NCBI RefSeq assembly: GCF_001571005.1
Contig: NZ_BCST01000004.1
Span: forward strand, 351,720 to 415,719
Reading direction: 5' to 3'
Origin: Herbiconiux solani NBRC 106740
GTDB taxonomy: Bacteria > Actinomycetota > Actinomycetes > Actinomycetales > Microbacteriaceae
Length of the DNA stretch: 64,000 nucleotides
The first letter of the stretch is position 1. Each line of letters begins with the position of its first letter. The position numbers and the translations under genes are program-made. Of the stretch, positions 29,146-37,992 are shown piece after piece. Below the pieces are notes generated by a model. The model saw only the letters and a list, made by a program, of their open reading frames with translations, ran no database searches and had not been told where the DNA came from.

Positions 29146-30528
29146 GTGCAACTGTTCGTGAGCGGCTCCTCCGAGCCCCTGACCGGTGAACTGAACGTGC
29201 CGGTGTCGAAGTACCACGCGCATCGCGCGCTCGTGCTCGCCTCCCTCGCGCCCGGCCGGAGCGTCATCCGGGGGCTGTCCGAGACCCGCCAGGTGGTCTG
29301 GACCGTCGGGGTGCTGCGCGCTCTCGGCACCCGGATCGAGATCGAGGGCGAGAACTACATCGTGCACGGCGGCCCGTACTCGACCCGTGAGCGCGTCGTC
29401 GACCACGGGTCGATCTCGTCCGAGGGCCTGCTCAACGTCGGCTCCTCCGGCACGACCCTGTACTTCATGACCGGGCTCGCGGCCCTCGCCGACCGGCCGA
29501 TCACGCTGACGGGGATGAAGTATTTCCGCCGTCGCCCGATCAAGGCGCTGCTCGACGCGCTCGGTCAGCTGGGGGTGCGCTACGAGGCGACCGCCGACCG
29601 CCCACCGATCACGGTGCAGCCGGGGCGGCCCGAGGGCGGTCACGTCACCATCCCGGGCACGCTGTCGCAGTGGCTCTCCGGGCTCCTGCTGCTGGCCCCG
29701 TTCGCGCGCCGGGAGACGACCATCGAGGTCGTGGGCGAGCTGAACGAGCAGCCCTACGTGGAGCTGACCGTGCGGATGATGGCCCTCTTCGGGCTCCGGG
29801 TCGAGCACTCGGACGACTGGCGCACCTTCACCGTGCAGCCGGGGCAGACCGCGACCCCGGCCGACTACACGATCCCGCCGGACATCGGTTCCGCTGCCTT
29901 CGGACTCGCCGCGACCGCCATCCACCCGTCGGACGTGCTCTTCCGCGGGCTCCGGGCGACCGCCTCGGCCGAGACCGACCACCCCGAGGCCGACTTCCTC
30001 GACCTCGCCGCCGCGATGGGCCTGCCGATGACGCACGACCCGGAGACCGGCTTCGTGCGGGTGACGCACCACGGCATCCGGCTGAAGCCGCTCGACCACG
30101 TGGACTGCCAGCACATCCCGGATCTGCTGCCGGTGCTCTCGGCCATGGCGACCTTCGCCGACGGGGTGTCGACGCTCTGCGAGGTGGCGCACATCCGCCT
30201 CAAGGAGTCGGACCGGGTGCGCGCGATGCTGCAGCTGAACAAGCTCGGCGGCCGGCTCGACGACCGCGGGCCCGAACTCGAGATCACGGGGGTCACCTCG
30301 CTCGAGGGCGCACCGATGTCCTCGTTCAACGACCACCGGGTGCTGATGTCGCTGGCGATCGCCGCGACACGCGCGCGAGGCGAGTCCCGCCTCACCTATC
30401 CGCGGGCCTACCGGATCTCGTATCCCACCTTCCTCGAGGAGATGACGCGGATCGGGCTCGACATGAGCATCCCGGCCGGATCGGCCCGCGCGGCCGGACG
30501 CCCGCGCGCCGAGGCCCTGGCCTCGTGA
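29146..30528 (+). CDS. EPSP-synthase-like protein (AnsL type), first gene of the putative cyclohexanecarboxyl-CoA operon
   Basis: The 460-residue protein (GTG 29146, AGGAGG upstream) belongs to the EPSP synthase family. Compared with E. coli AroA (numbering from memory) it keeps Lys22, Arg27, the RRRP Arg (Arg124), Asp326 (as Asp313), Lys353/Glu354 (as Lys340/Glu341), the KESDR Arg and NDHR. It differs at Ser23 (Tyr), Asn336 (His) and Lys411 (apparently Ile). This suggests a related but specialised reaction on a shikimate-type acid rather than normal aromatic synthesis. The following four genes are all acyl-CoA enzymes, as in the ansJKLM-chcA set of Streptomyces collinus, where the EPSP-synthase homologue AnsL acts early. 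AroA proper must be encoded elsewhere; a simple aroA remains an alternative. Confidence 0.8.
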   Translation: MQLFVSGSSEPLTGELNVPVSKYHAHRALVLASLAPGRSVIRGLSETRQVVWTVGVLRALGTRIEIEGENYIVHGGPYSTRERVVDHGSISSEGLLNVGSSGTTLYFMTGLAALADRPITLTGMKYFRRRPIKALLDALGQLGVRYEATADRPPITVQPGRPEGGHVTIPGTLSQWLSGLLLLAPFARRETTIEVVGELNEQPYVELTVRMMALFGLRVEHSDDWRTFTVQPGQTATPADYTIPPDIGSAAFGLAATAIHPSDVLFRGLRATASAETDHPEADFLDLAAAMGLPMTHDPETGFVRVTHHGIRLKPLDHVDCQHIPDLLPVLSAMATFADGVSTLCEVAHIRLKESDRVRAMLQLNKLGGRLDDRGPELEITGVTSLEGAPMSSFNDHRVLMSLAIAATRARGESRLTYPRAYRISYPTFLEEMTRIGLDMSIPAGSARAAGRPRAEALAS

Positions 30529-32240
30529 GGGGACTGACCGCCGAGGTCGACGACCTGGCCGCCGCGCGGCCCGACGAGGCCGCCGTGATCGAGGTCGGCG
30601 ACCGCCCGCTGACGCTCAGCTGGGCCGAGCTCCGCGCCGAGGCCGACCGCGTCTCGGCCGTGCTGCTCGACCTGGGGGTGCAGCCCGGCGAATCCGTCGC
30701 CTTCCAGCTGCCGAACTGGGCCGAGTGCGTCAGCGTCACGCTCGGCGTGCTGCAGATCGGCGCGGTCGTCGCCCCGATCATGCCCGTCTTCGGCGAGCGC
30801 GAGGTCGCCATGGTGCTCTCGCGGTCGAAGGCCAGGGTGCTCGTCGTGCCCGAGGTGTTCCGCGGGCGCCGGCACGCCGACGAGCTGACCGGGGTTATGC
30901 GCGAGGCTGCGGCCCGAGACCTGCTGCTCGCGGTCGAGCACGTCCTCGTCGTCGGTGCAGTGGATGCCGCCGGGCGGGCGCGCACCGGCACCACCGGCGG
31001 GGTCGCGACCACAGACCCCACCCCCGGCACCGCGCCGGAAACCCTCATCCCGTGGCCGACCCTCGACTTCGACGCCGCCCTCGCCGCGGTCACCCTCGAC
31101 CCGGCGCGGACCGCAGAGCTCCTCGGACGCCGCCCGGGCGCCGACGACGTGGCCCAGCTGCTCTTCACCTCCGGCACCACGGGCGAGCCCAAAGGCGTGC
31201 AGCACGCGCACCGCTCCCTCGCCCAGGCGACCGCGATGGAGGCCGCCCACCTCGGCCTCGGCGACCGCGACCGCGTCTACATCCCGTCGCCGCTCGCCCA
31301 CCAGACCGGCTTCCTCTACGGGCTCCTGCTCAGCTGGCGGCTCGGCGTCGCGAGCATCGTGCAGCCGATCTGGAGCGCCTCCGTCGCCCTCGAGCAGGCC
31401 TTCGGGCAGGCGCAGGCGAGCTTCGTGCAAGCCGCGACCCCGTTCCTGATGGATCTCGTCGGAGCGGTCGAGGCCGGCGCCTCCCGCCCGGCGAGCCTCC
31501 GCATCTTCGTCGCCACGGGCGCCGCGGTCCCCCGCGAGCTCGCCGGGCGCGCCACCCGGGTGCTCGACACCGCCGTCTGCGGGGCCTTCGGCACGACCGA
31601 GACCTGCCTCGGCACGCTCTCGGCGCCCACCGACCCGCCGAGCTCGGCCTGGGGAACCGACGGGCGCCCGCTCGCGGGCATCCGCATCCGGATCGTCGAC
31701 GACGAGGGCGTCGAGCTGCCCCGGGGCCGCGAGGGGCACTACGAGCTGCTGAGCCCCACGCTCTTCCTCGGCTACCTCGACCGGCCCGACCTGACCGCCG
31801 AGGTCTTCACGCCGGACGGCTGGTACCGCACGGGCGACCTGGGCATCGTCGACGCCGACGGCTTCCTGCACGTGACCGGCCGGGTGAAGGACGTGATCAA
31901 CCGGGGCGGCGAGAAGATCCCCGTCGTCGAGATCGAGAACCTGCTGTTCACCCATCCCGCGGTGAAGGACGTCGCGGTGGTCGCGATGCCCGATCCGCGC
32001 CTCGGCGAACGGGCCTGCGCCTACGTCGTGACCGCCGACGGTGAGCCGCCGCTGGGCTTCGCCGCGATGCAGGATCACCTGCGGGCCGCGGGGGTCTCCA
32101 AGTACTACTGGCCGGAGCGGCTCGAGCTGATCGACGCGCTGCCGCGCAATCCGGTGGGCAAGATCCAGAAGAATGTCCTCAGGGAGCGGATCGCCGCCGC
32201 ACTCGAAGACGATGACGAGAAAGCGAGTGCACCGGCATGA
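30525..32240 (+). CDS. acyl-CoA ligase, cyclohexanecarboxylate-CoA-ligase type (AnsK-like)
   Basis: This 571-residue adenylate-forming ligase overlaps the previous gene by GTGA. Motifs: TSGTTGEPKGVQHAH near 215-229, CGAFGTTETCLGT near 352-364, GWYRTGDLGIVDADGF, RGGEKIPVVEIENLLF, and the catalytic Lys of NPVGKIQKN near 548. Its overall pattern is that of cyclohexanecarboxylate/short cyclic acid-CoA ligases rather than long-chain FadD. In the proposed pathway it makes the CoA ester of a shikimate-derived dehydrated acid so that reduction steps can follow. A Thr/Gly-rich loop lies near 160-175. Confidence 0.88.
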   Translation: MRGLTAEVDDLAAARPDEAAVIEVGDRPLTLSWAELRAEADRVSAVLLDLGVQPGESVAFQLPNWAECVSVTLGVLQIGAVVAPIMPVFGEREVAMVLSRSKARVLVVPEVFRGRRHADELTGVMREAAARDLLLAVEHVLVVGAVDAAGRARTGTTGGVATTDPTPGTAPETLIPWPTLDFDAALAAVTLDPARTAELLGRRPGADDVAQLLFTSGTTGEPKGVQHAHRSLAQATAMEAAHLGLGDRDRVYIPSPLAHQTGFLYGLLLSWRLGVASIVQPIWSASVALEQAFGQAQASFVQAATPFLMDLVGAVEAGASRPASLRIFVATGAAVPRELAGRATRVLDTAVCGAFGTTETCLGTLSAPTDPPSSAWGTDGRPLAGIRIRIVDDEGVELPRGREGHYELLSPTLFLGYLDRPDLTAEVFTPDGWYRTGDLGIVDADGFLHVTGRVKDVINRGGEKIPVVEIENLLFTHPAVKDVAVVAMPDPRLGERACAYVVTADGEPPLGFAAMQDHLRAAGVSKYYWPERLELIDALPRNPVGKIQKNVLRERIAAALEDDDEKASAPA

Positions 32241-33568
32241 GCACCACGGACACGACGAGCACAGACACGACGAGCACCACGGACACGACGAACACCACCC
32301 CCGCCTTCGACGAGGCCGGCTTCCAGGCGGTCAAGGCCGACATCGAGGCCTGGGTGCGCGGCCCCGGCGAGGTCTGGGCCGAGCAGATCGAGGCCGAGGG
32401 CGACGTGCCGCGCGCCCTCTACGAGGAGCTCCGCGACCGCGGCTACATGAGCCTCGCCGCCCCCGTCGAACTGGGCGGCCGGGGCATCCCGTTCTCGCGC
32501 TATCTCGAGCTGATCGAGCTGTTCTCCCGCTCGCACGCCTCCATCCGGATGCTCGCCCACGTCAACAACGGCACCTGGCGGGCGATGCTACCCTTCGCGA
32601 ACGAGGCGCAGCGCGAGATCATCAAGAAGTCGGTGGCGGGCGAGGTGCTGGTCGCGTTTACGCTGACCGAGGCGACCGCGGGAACCGGCGCCGACCTCCG
32701 CACGACCGTGCGCCGCGAGGGCGACACCTACTACCTCAACGGCGAGAAGCACCTGATCACCTTCGGCGTGAAGTGCGACTACTGGCTGCTGTTCGCCCGG
32801 CTCGAGGGCACGACGGGTCAGGACGGCACGGTCGCCCTGCTCGTGCCGAACACCGGTCTGCCGGGCGCCGAGGTCATCGACGACTCGGACACCATGGGCG
32901 TGCGCGGCACCGACCACGCGATCCTGCACTTCACCGACACACCCGTACCCGTCTCGGCCCGGCTGGGCGAGGAGGGCGACGGCCTCAAGGTCGCGCTCGG
33001 CGGCTTCCTGCTGCCGAGCCGCGTGTCGGTGGCGATGAGCTGCGTGGGCCTGGCCGAGCGGGCGCAGGAGCTCGCCGTGCAGTACGCGCTGAAGCGCGAG
33101 ACCTTCGGCAAGAAGCTCGCCGAGCGCCCGGTCATCCAGGGCTACCTGGCCGAGAACTACGCCGACATCGCCGCGGCGCGGGCGCTCGTGCTCGAGGCGG
33201 CCCGCGCGTTCGAGAATGGTGCTCCGGATGCGGCGCCGCTGTCGAGCGCCTCCAAGATGATCGCCGTCGACATGCTCGCCCGGGTCACCGACAAGGCGCT
33301 TCAGATCCACGGCGGTCAGGGATACTGGCACCGCAACCCGATCGAGCGGGTGTACCGGGATGCGCGGGCCCAGCGCTTCGAGGAGGGGACGAACGAGATC
33401 CAGAAGACCGTGGTCGCGCGGGCCATCCTGAAGGAGGCCGCCGCCGCGGCCGAGAGCGCGGCCGAGACCGCCGCCGCCCTCGAGGCCGAGGCGGCCGCCT
33501 CCCTCGACACGGAAGCCCAAGCCGAGGCCGCAGCAGTGGCAGCCGACGCGAACGGAGCGCGCGCATGA
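32237..33568 (+). CDS. acyl-CoA dehydrogenase (AnsJ-like)
   Basis: The 443-residue flavoprotein overlaps the ligase gene as ATGA. It shows the acyl-CoA dehydrogenase fold: FTLTEATAGTGAD and GEKHLITFG in the middle, RVSVAMSCVGLAERAQEL, and QIHGGQGYWHRNPIERVYRDARAQRFEEGTNEIQ, where Glu382 or Glu383 is the likely catalytic base. The first 20 residues are a Ser/Thr/Asp repeat encoded by repeated CACGACGAGCA-type DNA, and the last 35 are Ala/Glu-rich. In cyclohexanecarboxylate formation such an enzyme introduces or, in reverse, removes a ring double bond conjugated to the thioester. Confidence 0.9.
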   Translation: MSTTDTTSTDTTSTTDTTNTTPAFDEAGFQAVKADIEAWVRGPGEVWAEQIEAEGDVPRALYEELRDRGYMSLAAPVELGGRGIPFSRYLELIELFSRSHASIRMLAHVNNGTWRAMLPFANEAQREIIKKSVAGEVLVAFTLTEATAGTGADLRTTVRREGDTYYLNGEKHLITFGVKCDYWLLFARLEGTTGQDGTVALLVPNTGLPGAEVIDDSDTMGVRGTDHAILHFTDTPVPVSARLGEEGDGLKVALGGFLLPSRVSVAMSCVGLAERAQELAVQYALKRETFGKKLAERPVIQGYLAENYADIAAARALVLEAARAFENGAPDAAPLSSASKMIAVDMLARVTDKALQIHGGQGYWHRNPIERVYRDARAQRFEEGTNEIQKTVVARAILKEAAAAAESAAETAAALEAEAAASLDTEAQAEAAAVAADANGARA

Positions 33569-34383
33569 CCACCGAGACCCCCCGCGTCGTCGTCATCACC
33601 GGCGCCTCCCGCGGCATCGGCCGCCTGCTGGCCAAGAAGCTCGGCGCCCAGGGCGCGGCCGTCGTGATCAACTACAAGGTCAACGCCGACCTCGCCGAGG
33701 AGTCGCTCGCCGACGTCGTCGCGGCCGGCGGCTCGGGCATCACCGTGCAGGCCGACATCGAGCTGCCCGAGGACATCGACCGGCTCTTCGACAGCGTGCG
33801 CGACGAGTACGGCCGGCTCGACGCCTTCGTGGCCAACGCGGCCGCGAGCGCCTTCAAGCCGGTGTCGCAGCTCAAGGTGCACCACCTCGACCGCAGTTAC
33901 GCCACCAACACCCGCTCCTTCGTGCTCGGCGCCATCCGCGCGGCCGAGCTGATGGACCGCGGCGGCCGCATCCTCGCCGTCACCAGCTACGGGTCGCAGC
34001 GCGCCTTCGCCACCTACGCCGCCCTCGGCTCGGCGAAGGCCGCGAACGAGAGTTACGTCAAGTACATGGCGAACGAGTTCGGCCCGCGCGGCATCACGGT
34101 CAACGCGGTGAACGGCGGCCTGATCGACACCGACTCGCTCGACTACTTCTACAACCGGGTGCCCGGGATGGCGCCGATGGAGAGCGTGCTGTCGAAGATC
34201 CCGCTGCAGCGTCCCGGTACGGCCGACGACATGGCCGACGCCGCCGACTTCCTGCTCTCGGATCGCGCCGGCTACATCACCGGCCAGGTGCTCACGGTCG
34301 ACGGGGGGCTGACGGTGGTCGCTCCCCCGTACTGGTCGGACACGACAGGCGACCTCCGCGCCGCCGTGCTCGGCGAGAGCTGA
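33565..34383 (+). CDS. SDR enoyl-CoA reductase (FabL/ChcA-like)
   Basis: The 272-residue protein starts at ATG 33565, overlapping the dehydrogenase stop as ATGA. The NAD(P) motif TGASRGIG is at 12-19. The usual Ser-Tyr-x3-Lys ketoreductase motif is absent: in TYAALGSAK the residue four before Lys158 is Leu154, while Tyr151 sits seven before, giving the Tyr-x6-Lys pattern of enoyl reductases FabI and FabL. The segment TVNAVNGGLIDTDSLDYF is also FabL-like. The set fits ChcA, 1-cyclohexenylcarbonyl-CoA reductase, which does the final and another ring-reduction step in making cyclohexanecarboxyl-CoA. A second fatty-acid enoyl reductase is the main alternative. Confidence 0.85.
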   Translation: MTTETPRVVVITGASRGIGRLLAKKLGAQGAAVVINYKVNADLAEESLADVVAAGGSGITVQADIELPEDIDRLFDSVRDEYGRLDAFVANAAASAFKPVSQLKVHHLDRSYATNTRSFVLGAIRAAELMDRGGRILAVTSYGSQRAFATYAALGSAKAANESYVKYMANEFGPRGITVNAVNGGLIDTDSLDYFYNRVPGMAPMESVLSKIPLQRPGTADDMADAADFLLSDRAGYITGQVLTVDGGLTVVAPPYWSDTTGDLRAAVLGES

Positions 34384-34388
34384 ACGCC

Positions 34389-36710
34389 GTGCCGGGCACG
34401 GCCGATCCGGTGCTCGCCCGCACCTTCACGCCCTGGCGGCTCGGCGGTCTCGAACTGCCGCACCGCGTGATCACGGGCAGCATGCACACCGGCCTCGAGA
34501 CGCTCGACGACGGCGGGGCCGCGCTCGGCGCCTACTACGCCGAACGGATCCGCGGCGGCGCCGCCCTCGTGATCACCGGCGGTCTCGCGGTGAGCCCGGA
34601 AGGTTCCGGCGCCGACGACTTCAGCGTGCTCGGCGACCCGGCGAGCGACGCCCGGTTCGCCGCGGCGGTCGCCGCCGTGCACGCCGAGGGCGGGTTCATC
34701 GCGGCCCAGCTGTTCCACGCCGGCCGCTACGCCCTGCTCGACGGGGTGACGGATGCGGCGGGCCGCCCCGTGCATCCGGTCGCGCCCTCTCCCCTCCCGT
34801 GGCGCAGCAAGGGCGCGCAGACCCCGGTCGAGCTCGACGACGAGGGCATCCGCCGGGTGATCGGCGAGTTCGGTGCCGCTGCGGAGCGGGCCGTCGAGCT
34901 CGGTTTCGACGCGGTCGAGGTGATGGCCAGCGAGGGCTACCTGATCAACCAGTTCTGCTCACCCGTCACGAACCGGCGCGAGGACGGCTGGGGCGGAGAC
35001 GCCGCCCGCCGCCGCCGGTTCGCGGTCGAGGTCGTGCGCGCGGTGCGCTCGGGCGCGGGCTGGGACGTGCCCGTGATCGTGCGGATGTCGGGTGCCGACC
35101 TGGTGCCCGGATCGACGACACCCGCGGAGACCGCCGAGCTCGCGCGCGCCCTGGTGCTCGCGGGTGCCGACGCGCTGAACGTCGGCATCGGCTGGCACGA
35201 GTCGGCCGTGCCGACCGTGCAGGCCGCGGTGCCGCACGGGGTGTGGCTGCGGTACGCCGAGGCGGTCGCGGAGGCCGTGATGCTGCCCGAGGGGCGCGCG
35301 GGGTCGGCTGGCGGGTCGACCGGGACCACCAGGTCGATCGGGAACACCGGGCCGATCGGGAACGCCGGGTCGATCAGGAACACCGGGTCGCCGAGAACGG
35401 CGGAGTCACCGGCGCCGGCCGACGCCGACGCGGACGCCGACCCCGGCTCGATCCCGCCGACCGCCGTGCCGGTGATCGCGAGCAACCGCCTCACCGACCT
35501 CCGTGACGCCGAGGACGTGCTCGCCGGCGGGCTGATCACCGCCGTCGCCCTCGCGCGGCCCTTCCTCGCCGACGCCGCGATCGTGAACCGGTCCCGCGAG
35601 GGACGGCTCGAGTCGGTCAACACCTGCATCGCCTGCAACCAGGCGTGCCTGGACCGCTCGTTCGTCAAGCAGCCCGTGTCGTGCCTGGTCAACCCGCGCG
35701 CGGGCAACGAGACGCGCTATCCGCTCACGCTCTCCCCCGCACCCGCGCGCTACGCCGTGGTCGGCGCCGGACCGGCCGGGCTGATCGCGGCCACCGACCT
35801 CGCCGAGCGCGGTCACGCCGTCACGCTGTTCGAGGCCTCGGCGACGCTCGGCGGCCAGTTCACGCTCGCCGCGCGCATCCCGACCAAGGAGGACTACGCG
35901 CTCACCGTCGCGCACTACGCCTCCCGGCTCGCCGCCCTCGGGGCCCGGATCGAGCTCGGTCACGCCCCCGAGGTCGCCGAGCTGGCCGGCTTCGACGGCG
36001 TCGTGCTCGCGACCGGCGTGCGACCGCGCACCGTCGACCTGCCCGGCGCCGACCTGCCGCACGTGCTCGACTACGAGCGGGCCGTGCTCGACGGGGTGCC
36101 GGAGGGACGCGTGGCGATCATCGGCGGTGGCGGGATCGGGGTCGACCTGGCGAAGTTCCTCGTGCTCTCGCACGATCCGGCGGTCCGTGCCCGCGAATTC
36201 GAGCGGCGCTTCGAGCTCGACGGGCCGAGCACCTTCCTCGAGTCGGACGCGCTGCCCCAGCGCACCCGGGTGCGGGCGTCGCAGGCGGCGGCCGGGGCCG
36301 GGCATCCGGTCTCGTTCGAACCGCGGCCGGGGCACGAGGTCACGATCCTCCGCCGCAGCGGCAAGTTCGGCGCCGGCATGGGGCTGACCTCGCGCTGGGT
36401 GGCGCTCGGCGAGCTGAAGGATGCGGGGGTGCGGATGATCTCCGGCCTCGCCTACGAGCGCATCACGCCCGAGGGGGTCGAGGTGCGGATCGTCGGCGGC
36501 GGTGAGGCCGACGGCGGCCGGCTCGAGCTGATCCCCGCGGACGTGGTCGTGGTGTGCGCGGGACAGGTCTCGCACGATCCGCTGAGCGCGGGGCTGGCGG
36601 CCGCGGGCATCCGCTTCGAGGTCGTGGGCGGCGCACTCGACGCCACGCACGTCGACGCCGTGCGGGCCACCCGCCAGGGTCTCGACGCGGCGCGGGCGCT
36701 CGCCCCCTGA
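34389..36710 (+). CDS. FadH-like NADH:flavin oxidoreductase / 2,4-dienoyl-CoA reductase (AnsM-like)
   Basis: The 773-residue protein joins an Old-Yellow-Enzyme barrel (SMHTGLET near 34, AQLFHAGRY near 100, SEGYLINQFCSPVTNRR near 180), a 4Fe-4S cluster and an FAD/NAD(P) domain (VVGAGPAGLIAATDLA near 458; IIGGGGIGVDLA near 577). Cluster ligands are Cys413, Cys416, Cys420 and Cys432 (CIACNQAC-x11-C). This is the layout of E. coli FadH, which reduces 2,4-dienoyl-CoA. A reductase for a cyclohexadienyl-CoA intermediate fits the operon. A tandem repeat of 18-bp units adds about 50 residues near 300-350. GTG 34389 follows the previous stop by 5 bp. Confidence 0.9.
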   Translation: MPGTADPVLARTFTPWRLGGLELPHRVITGSMHTGLETLDDGGAALGAYYAERIRGGAALVITGGLAVSPEGSGADDFSVLGDPASDARFAAAVAAVHAEGGFIAAQLFHAGRYALLDGVTDAAGRPVHPVAPSPLPWRSKGAQTPVELDDEGIRRVIGEFGAAAERAVELGFDAVEVMASEGYLINQFCSPVTNRREDGWGGDAARRRRFAVEVVRAVRSGAGWDVPVIVRMSGADLVPGSTTPAETAELARALVLAGADALNVGIGWHESAVPTVQAAVPHGVWLRYAEAVAEAVMLPEGRAGSAGGSTGTTRSIGNTGPIGNAGSIRNTGSPRTAESPAPADADADADPGSIPPTAVPVIASNRLTDLRDAEDVLAGGLITAVALARPFLADAAIVNRSREGRLESVNTCIACNQACLDRSFVKQPVSCLVNPRAGNETRYPLTLSPAPARYAVVGAGPAGLIAATDLAERGHAVTLFEASATLGGQFTLAARIPTKEDYALTVAHYASRLAALGARIELGHAPEVAELAGFDGVVLATGVRPRTVDLPGADLPHVLDYERAVLDGVPEGRVAIIGGGGIGVDLAKFLVLSHDPAVRAREFERRFELDGPSTFLESDALPQRTRVRASQAAAGAGHPVSFEPRPGHEVTILRRSGKFGAGMGLTSRWVALGELKDAGVRMISGLAYERITPEGVEVRIVGGGEADGGRLELIPADVVVVCAGQVSHDPLSAGLAAAGIRFEVVGGALDATHVDAVRATRQGLDAARALAP
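35316..35387 (+). repeat. in-frame tandem repeat of four 18-bp units inside the FadH-like gene
   Basis: Units start at 35316, 35334, 35352 and 35370; the consensus is TCGATCGGGAACACCGGG. They encode six-residue units such as SIGNTG and PIGNAG. They lie between barrel and cluster domains, where FadH normally has a short loop. Confidence 0.85.
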
Positions 36711-36781
36711 CCTGAACGGACCGACGCGAACGGGTGGACGCGGACGGGTGGACGCGGACGGGCTAGGCCGACCCGCTCGCC

Positions 36782-37951
36782 TCAGCGGGCCGAGAGGTCG
36801 TCCAGGGCCGCCGCCATCCGGGTCAGCATCTCCTCGAGGATCGGGCGCGGCGTCGCGAAGATCAACCGCGCGAAGCCCGCACCCGCCTCGCCGCAGTCGA
36901 TCCCGTTCGTGAGCACCACGCCCGCGTTCTTGCGGAAGAACCGGGCCGGGTGCTCACCCAGCCCGAGCTCGCGGCAGTCGAGCCAGGCGATGTACGTGCC
37001 CTCGGGCTGCCTCATCCTGACCCCGGGCAGCAGCTCGGGCACACGCTCGGCGAGCAGCCGGCGGTTGCCGTCGAGGTACTCGACCACCTCGTCGAGCCAC
37101 GGCCCGCCCCGCCGGTAGGCGACCGCGTTCGCCACGACCCCGAGCGTGCCGGCGCCGATGGTCGCCTCCTGCTTCAGCGGACGGAACCGCTTCACGTCGG
37201 CGGCGTTGCTCAGGATCAGCTGAGCGCACTTGAGGCCGGGGAGGTTCCAGGCCTTCGACGCCGAGGTGGCGGTGACCGTGTGCCCCGCCGTCACCTCGGA
37301 GATCGAGGCGTAGGGCACGTGCACCGCGCCGGGGTACACCATCGGCGCGTGGATCTCGTCGGCGAACACGCGAGCCCCGTGCCGCTCGACGACCTCGCTG
37401 ACCGCCGACAGCTCCTCCCGGGTGAAGACGCGGCCGAGCGGGTTGTGCGGGTTGGTGAGCACGAGGAGCCCGCCGCCGTCGGCGAAGGCCGCGTCGAGGG
37501 CCTCGAGATCGAAGACCGAGCGCCCGTCGGCCTCGGTCGCGAAAGGCACCTCGACGATCTCGCGGCCGGCGAGCAGCGGCACCTCGAGGAACGGCATGTA
37601 CGCCGGGGTCGGCACGACCACCTTCGAGCCGGGAGCCGAGAAGTGCGCGAGCGTCAACTCGAGGGCCGAGATGACGTCGCCGATCGGATGCACGTCGCCG
37701 GGATCGATCTCCCAGCCGAAGCGGAGGCGGTGGAAGTCGGCGCAGGCCTCGGCGAGCGCCGTCCGCTCCGCCGGCGGCAGGTAGCCCACCAGCCCCCGGT
37801 CGACGGCCGCGTGGAGGGCCACGGCGATCTCGGGATCGACACCGAAGTCGCTCTCGGCGACGAACGCGCCGATCGCATCCGGATAGGTCGTCCACTTCAT
37901 GCTGCCCGAGGAGCGCAGGGCCTCGGCGGTGATGGCATCGAATCGGTGCAT
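36782..37951 (-). CDS. PLP-dependent aminotransferase, PatB/MalY (C-S lyase) type
   Basis: The 389-residue protein (ATG 37951, MHRFDAITAEALRSSGSMKW) is a fold-type I PLP enzyme of the MalY/PatB group, which cleaves cystathionine or cysteine S-conjugates and may transaminate. Visible: KWTTYPDAIGAFVAESDFGVD near 18-38, VLTNPHNPLGR near 165, VFADEIHAPMVY near 195 (cofactor Asp), and the Schiff-base Lys in TSASKAWNLPG near 234. The frame extends further upstream without a ribosome site. It ends 72 bp after the FadH-like gene but on the opposite strand, so it is not part of that operon. Divergent from azoR. Confidence 0.9.
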   Translation of the reverse strand: MHRFDAITAEALRSSGSMKWTTYPDAIGAFVAESDFGVDPEIAVALHAAVDRGLVGYLPPAERTALAEACADFHRLRFGWEIDPGDVHPIGDVISALELTLAHFSAPGSKVVVPTPAYMPFLEVPLLAGREIVEVPFATEADGRSVFDLEALDAAFADGGGLLVLTNPHNPLGRVFTREELSAVSEVVERHGARVFADEIHAPMVYPGAVHVPYASISEVTAGHTVTATSASKAWNLPGLKCAQLILSNAADVKRFRPLKQEATIGAGTLGVVANAVAYRRGGPWLDEVVEYLDGNRRLLAERVPELLPGVRMRQPEGTYIAWLDCRELGLGEHPARFFRKNAGVVLTNGIDCGEAGAGFARLIFATPRPILEEMLTRMAAALDDLSAR

Positions 37952-37992
37952 GAGGCGATCGTAGGCACGGGAGGCGGGAGTAGCGTGTCGGC

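Noticed and set aside
29146..30528. Second MurA
   Set aside because: It has the AroA-type Lys22/Arg27, KESDR and NDHR motifs and lacks the MurA catalytic Cys loop.
33565..34383. FabG-type 3-oxoacyl reductase
   Set aside because: The Tyr-x3-Lys ketoreductase motif is absent while the enoyl reductase Tyr-x6-Lys is present.
36782..37951. Aminotransferase as a sixth gene of the cyclohexanecarboxyl-CoA operon
   Set aside because: It lies on the opposite strand and belongs to the PatB/MalY lyase group.
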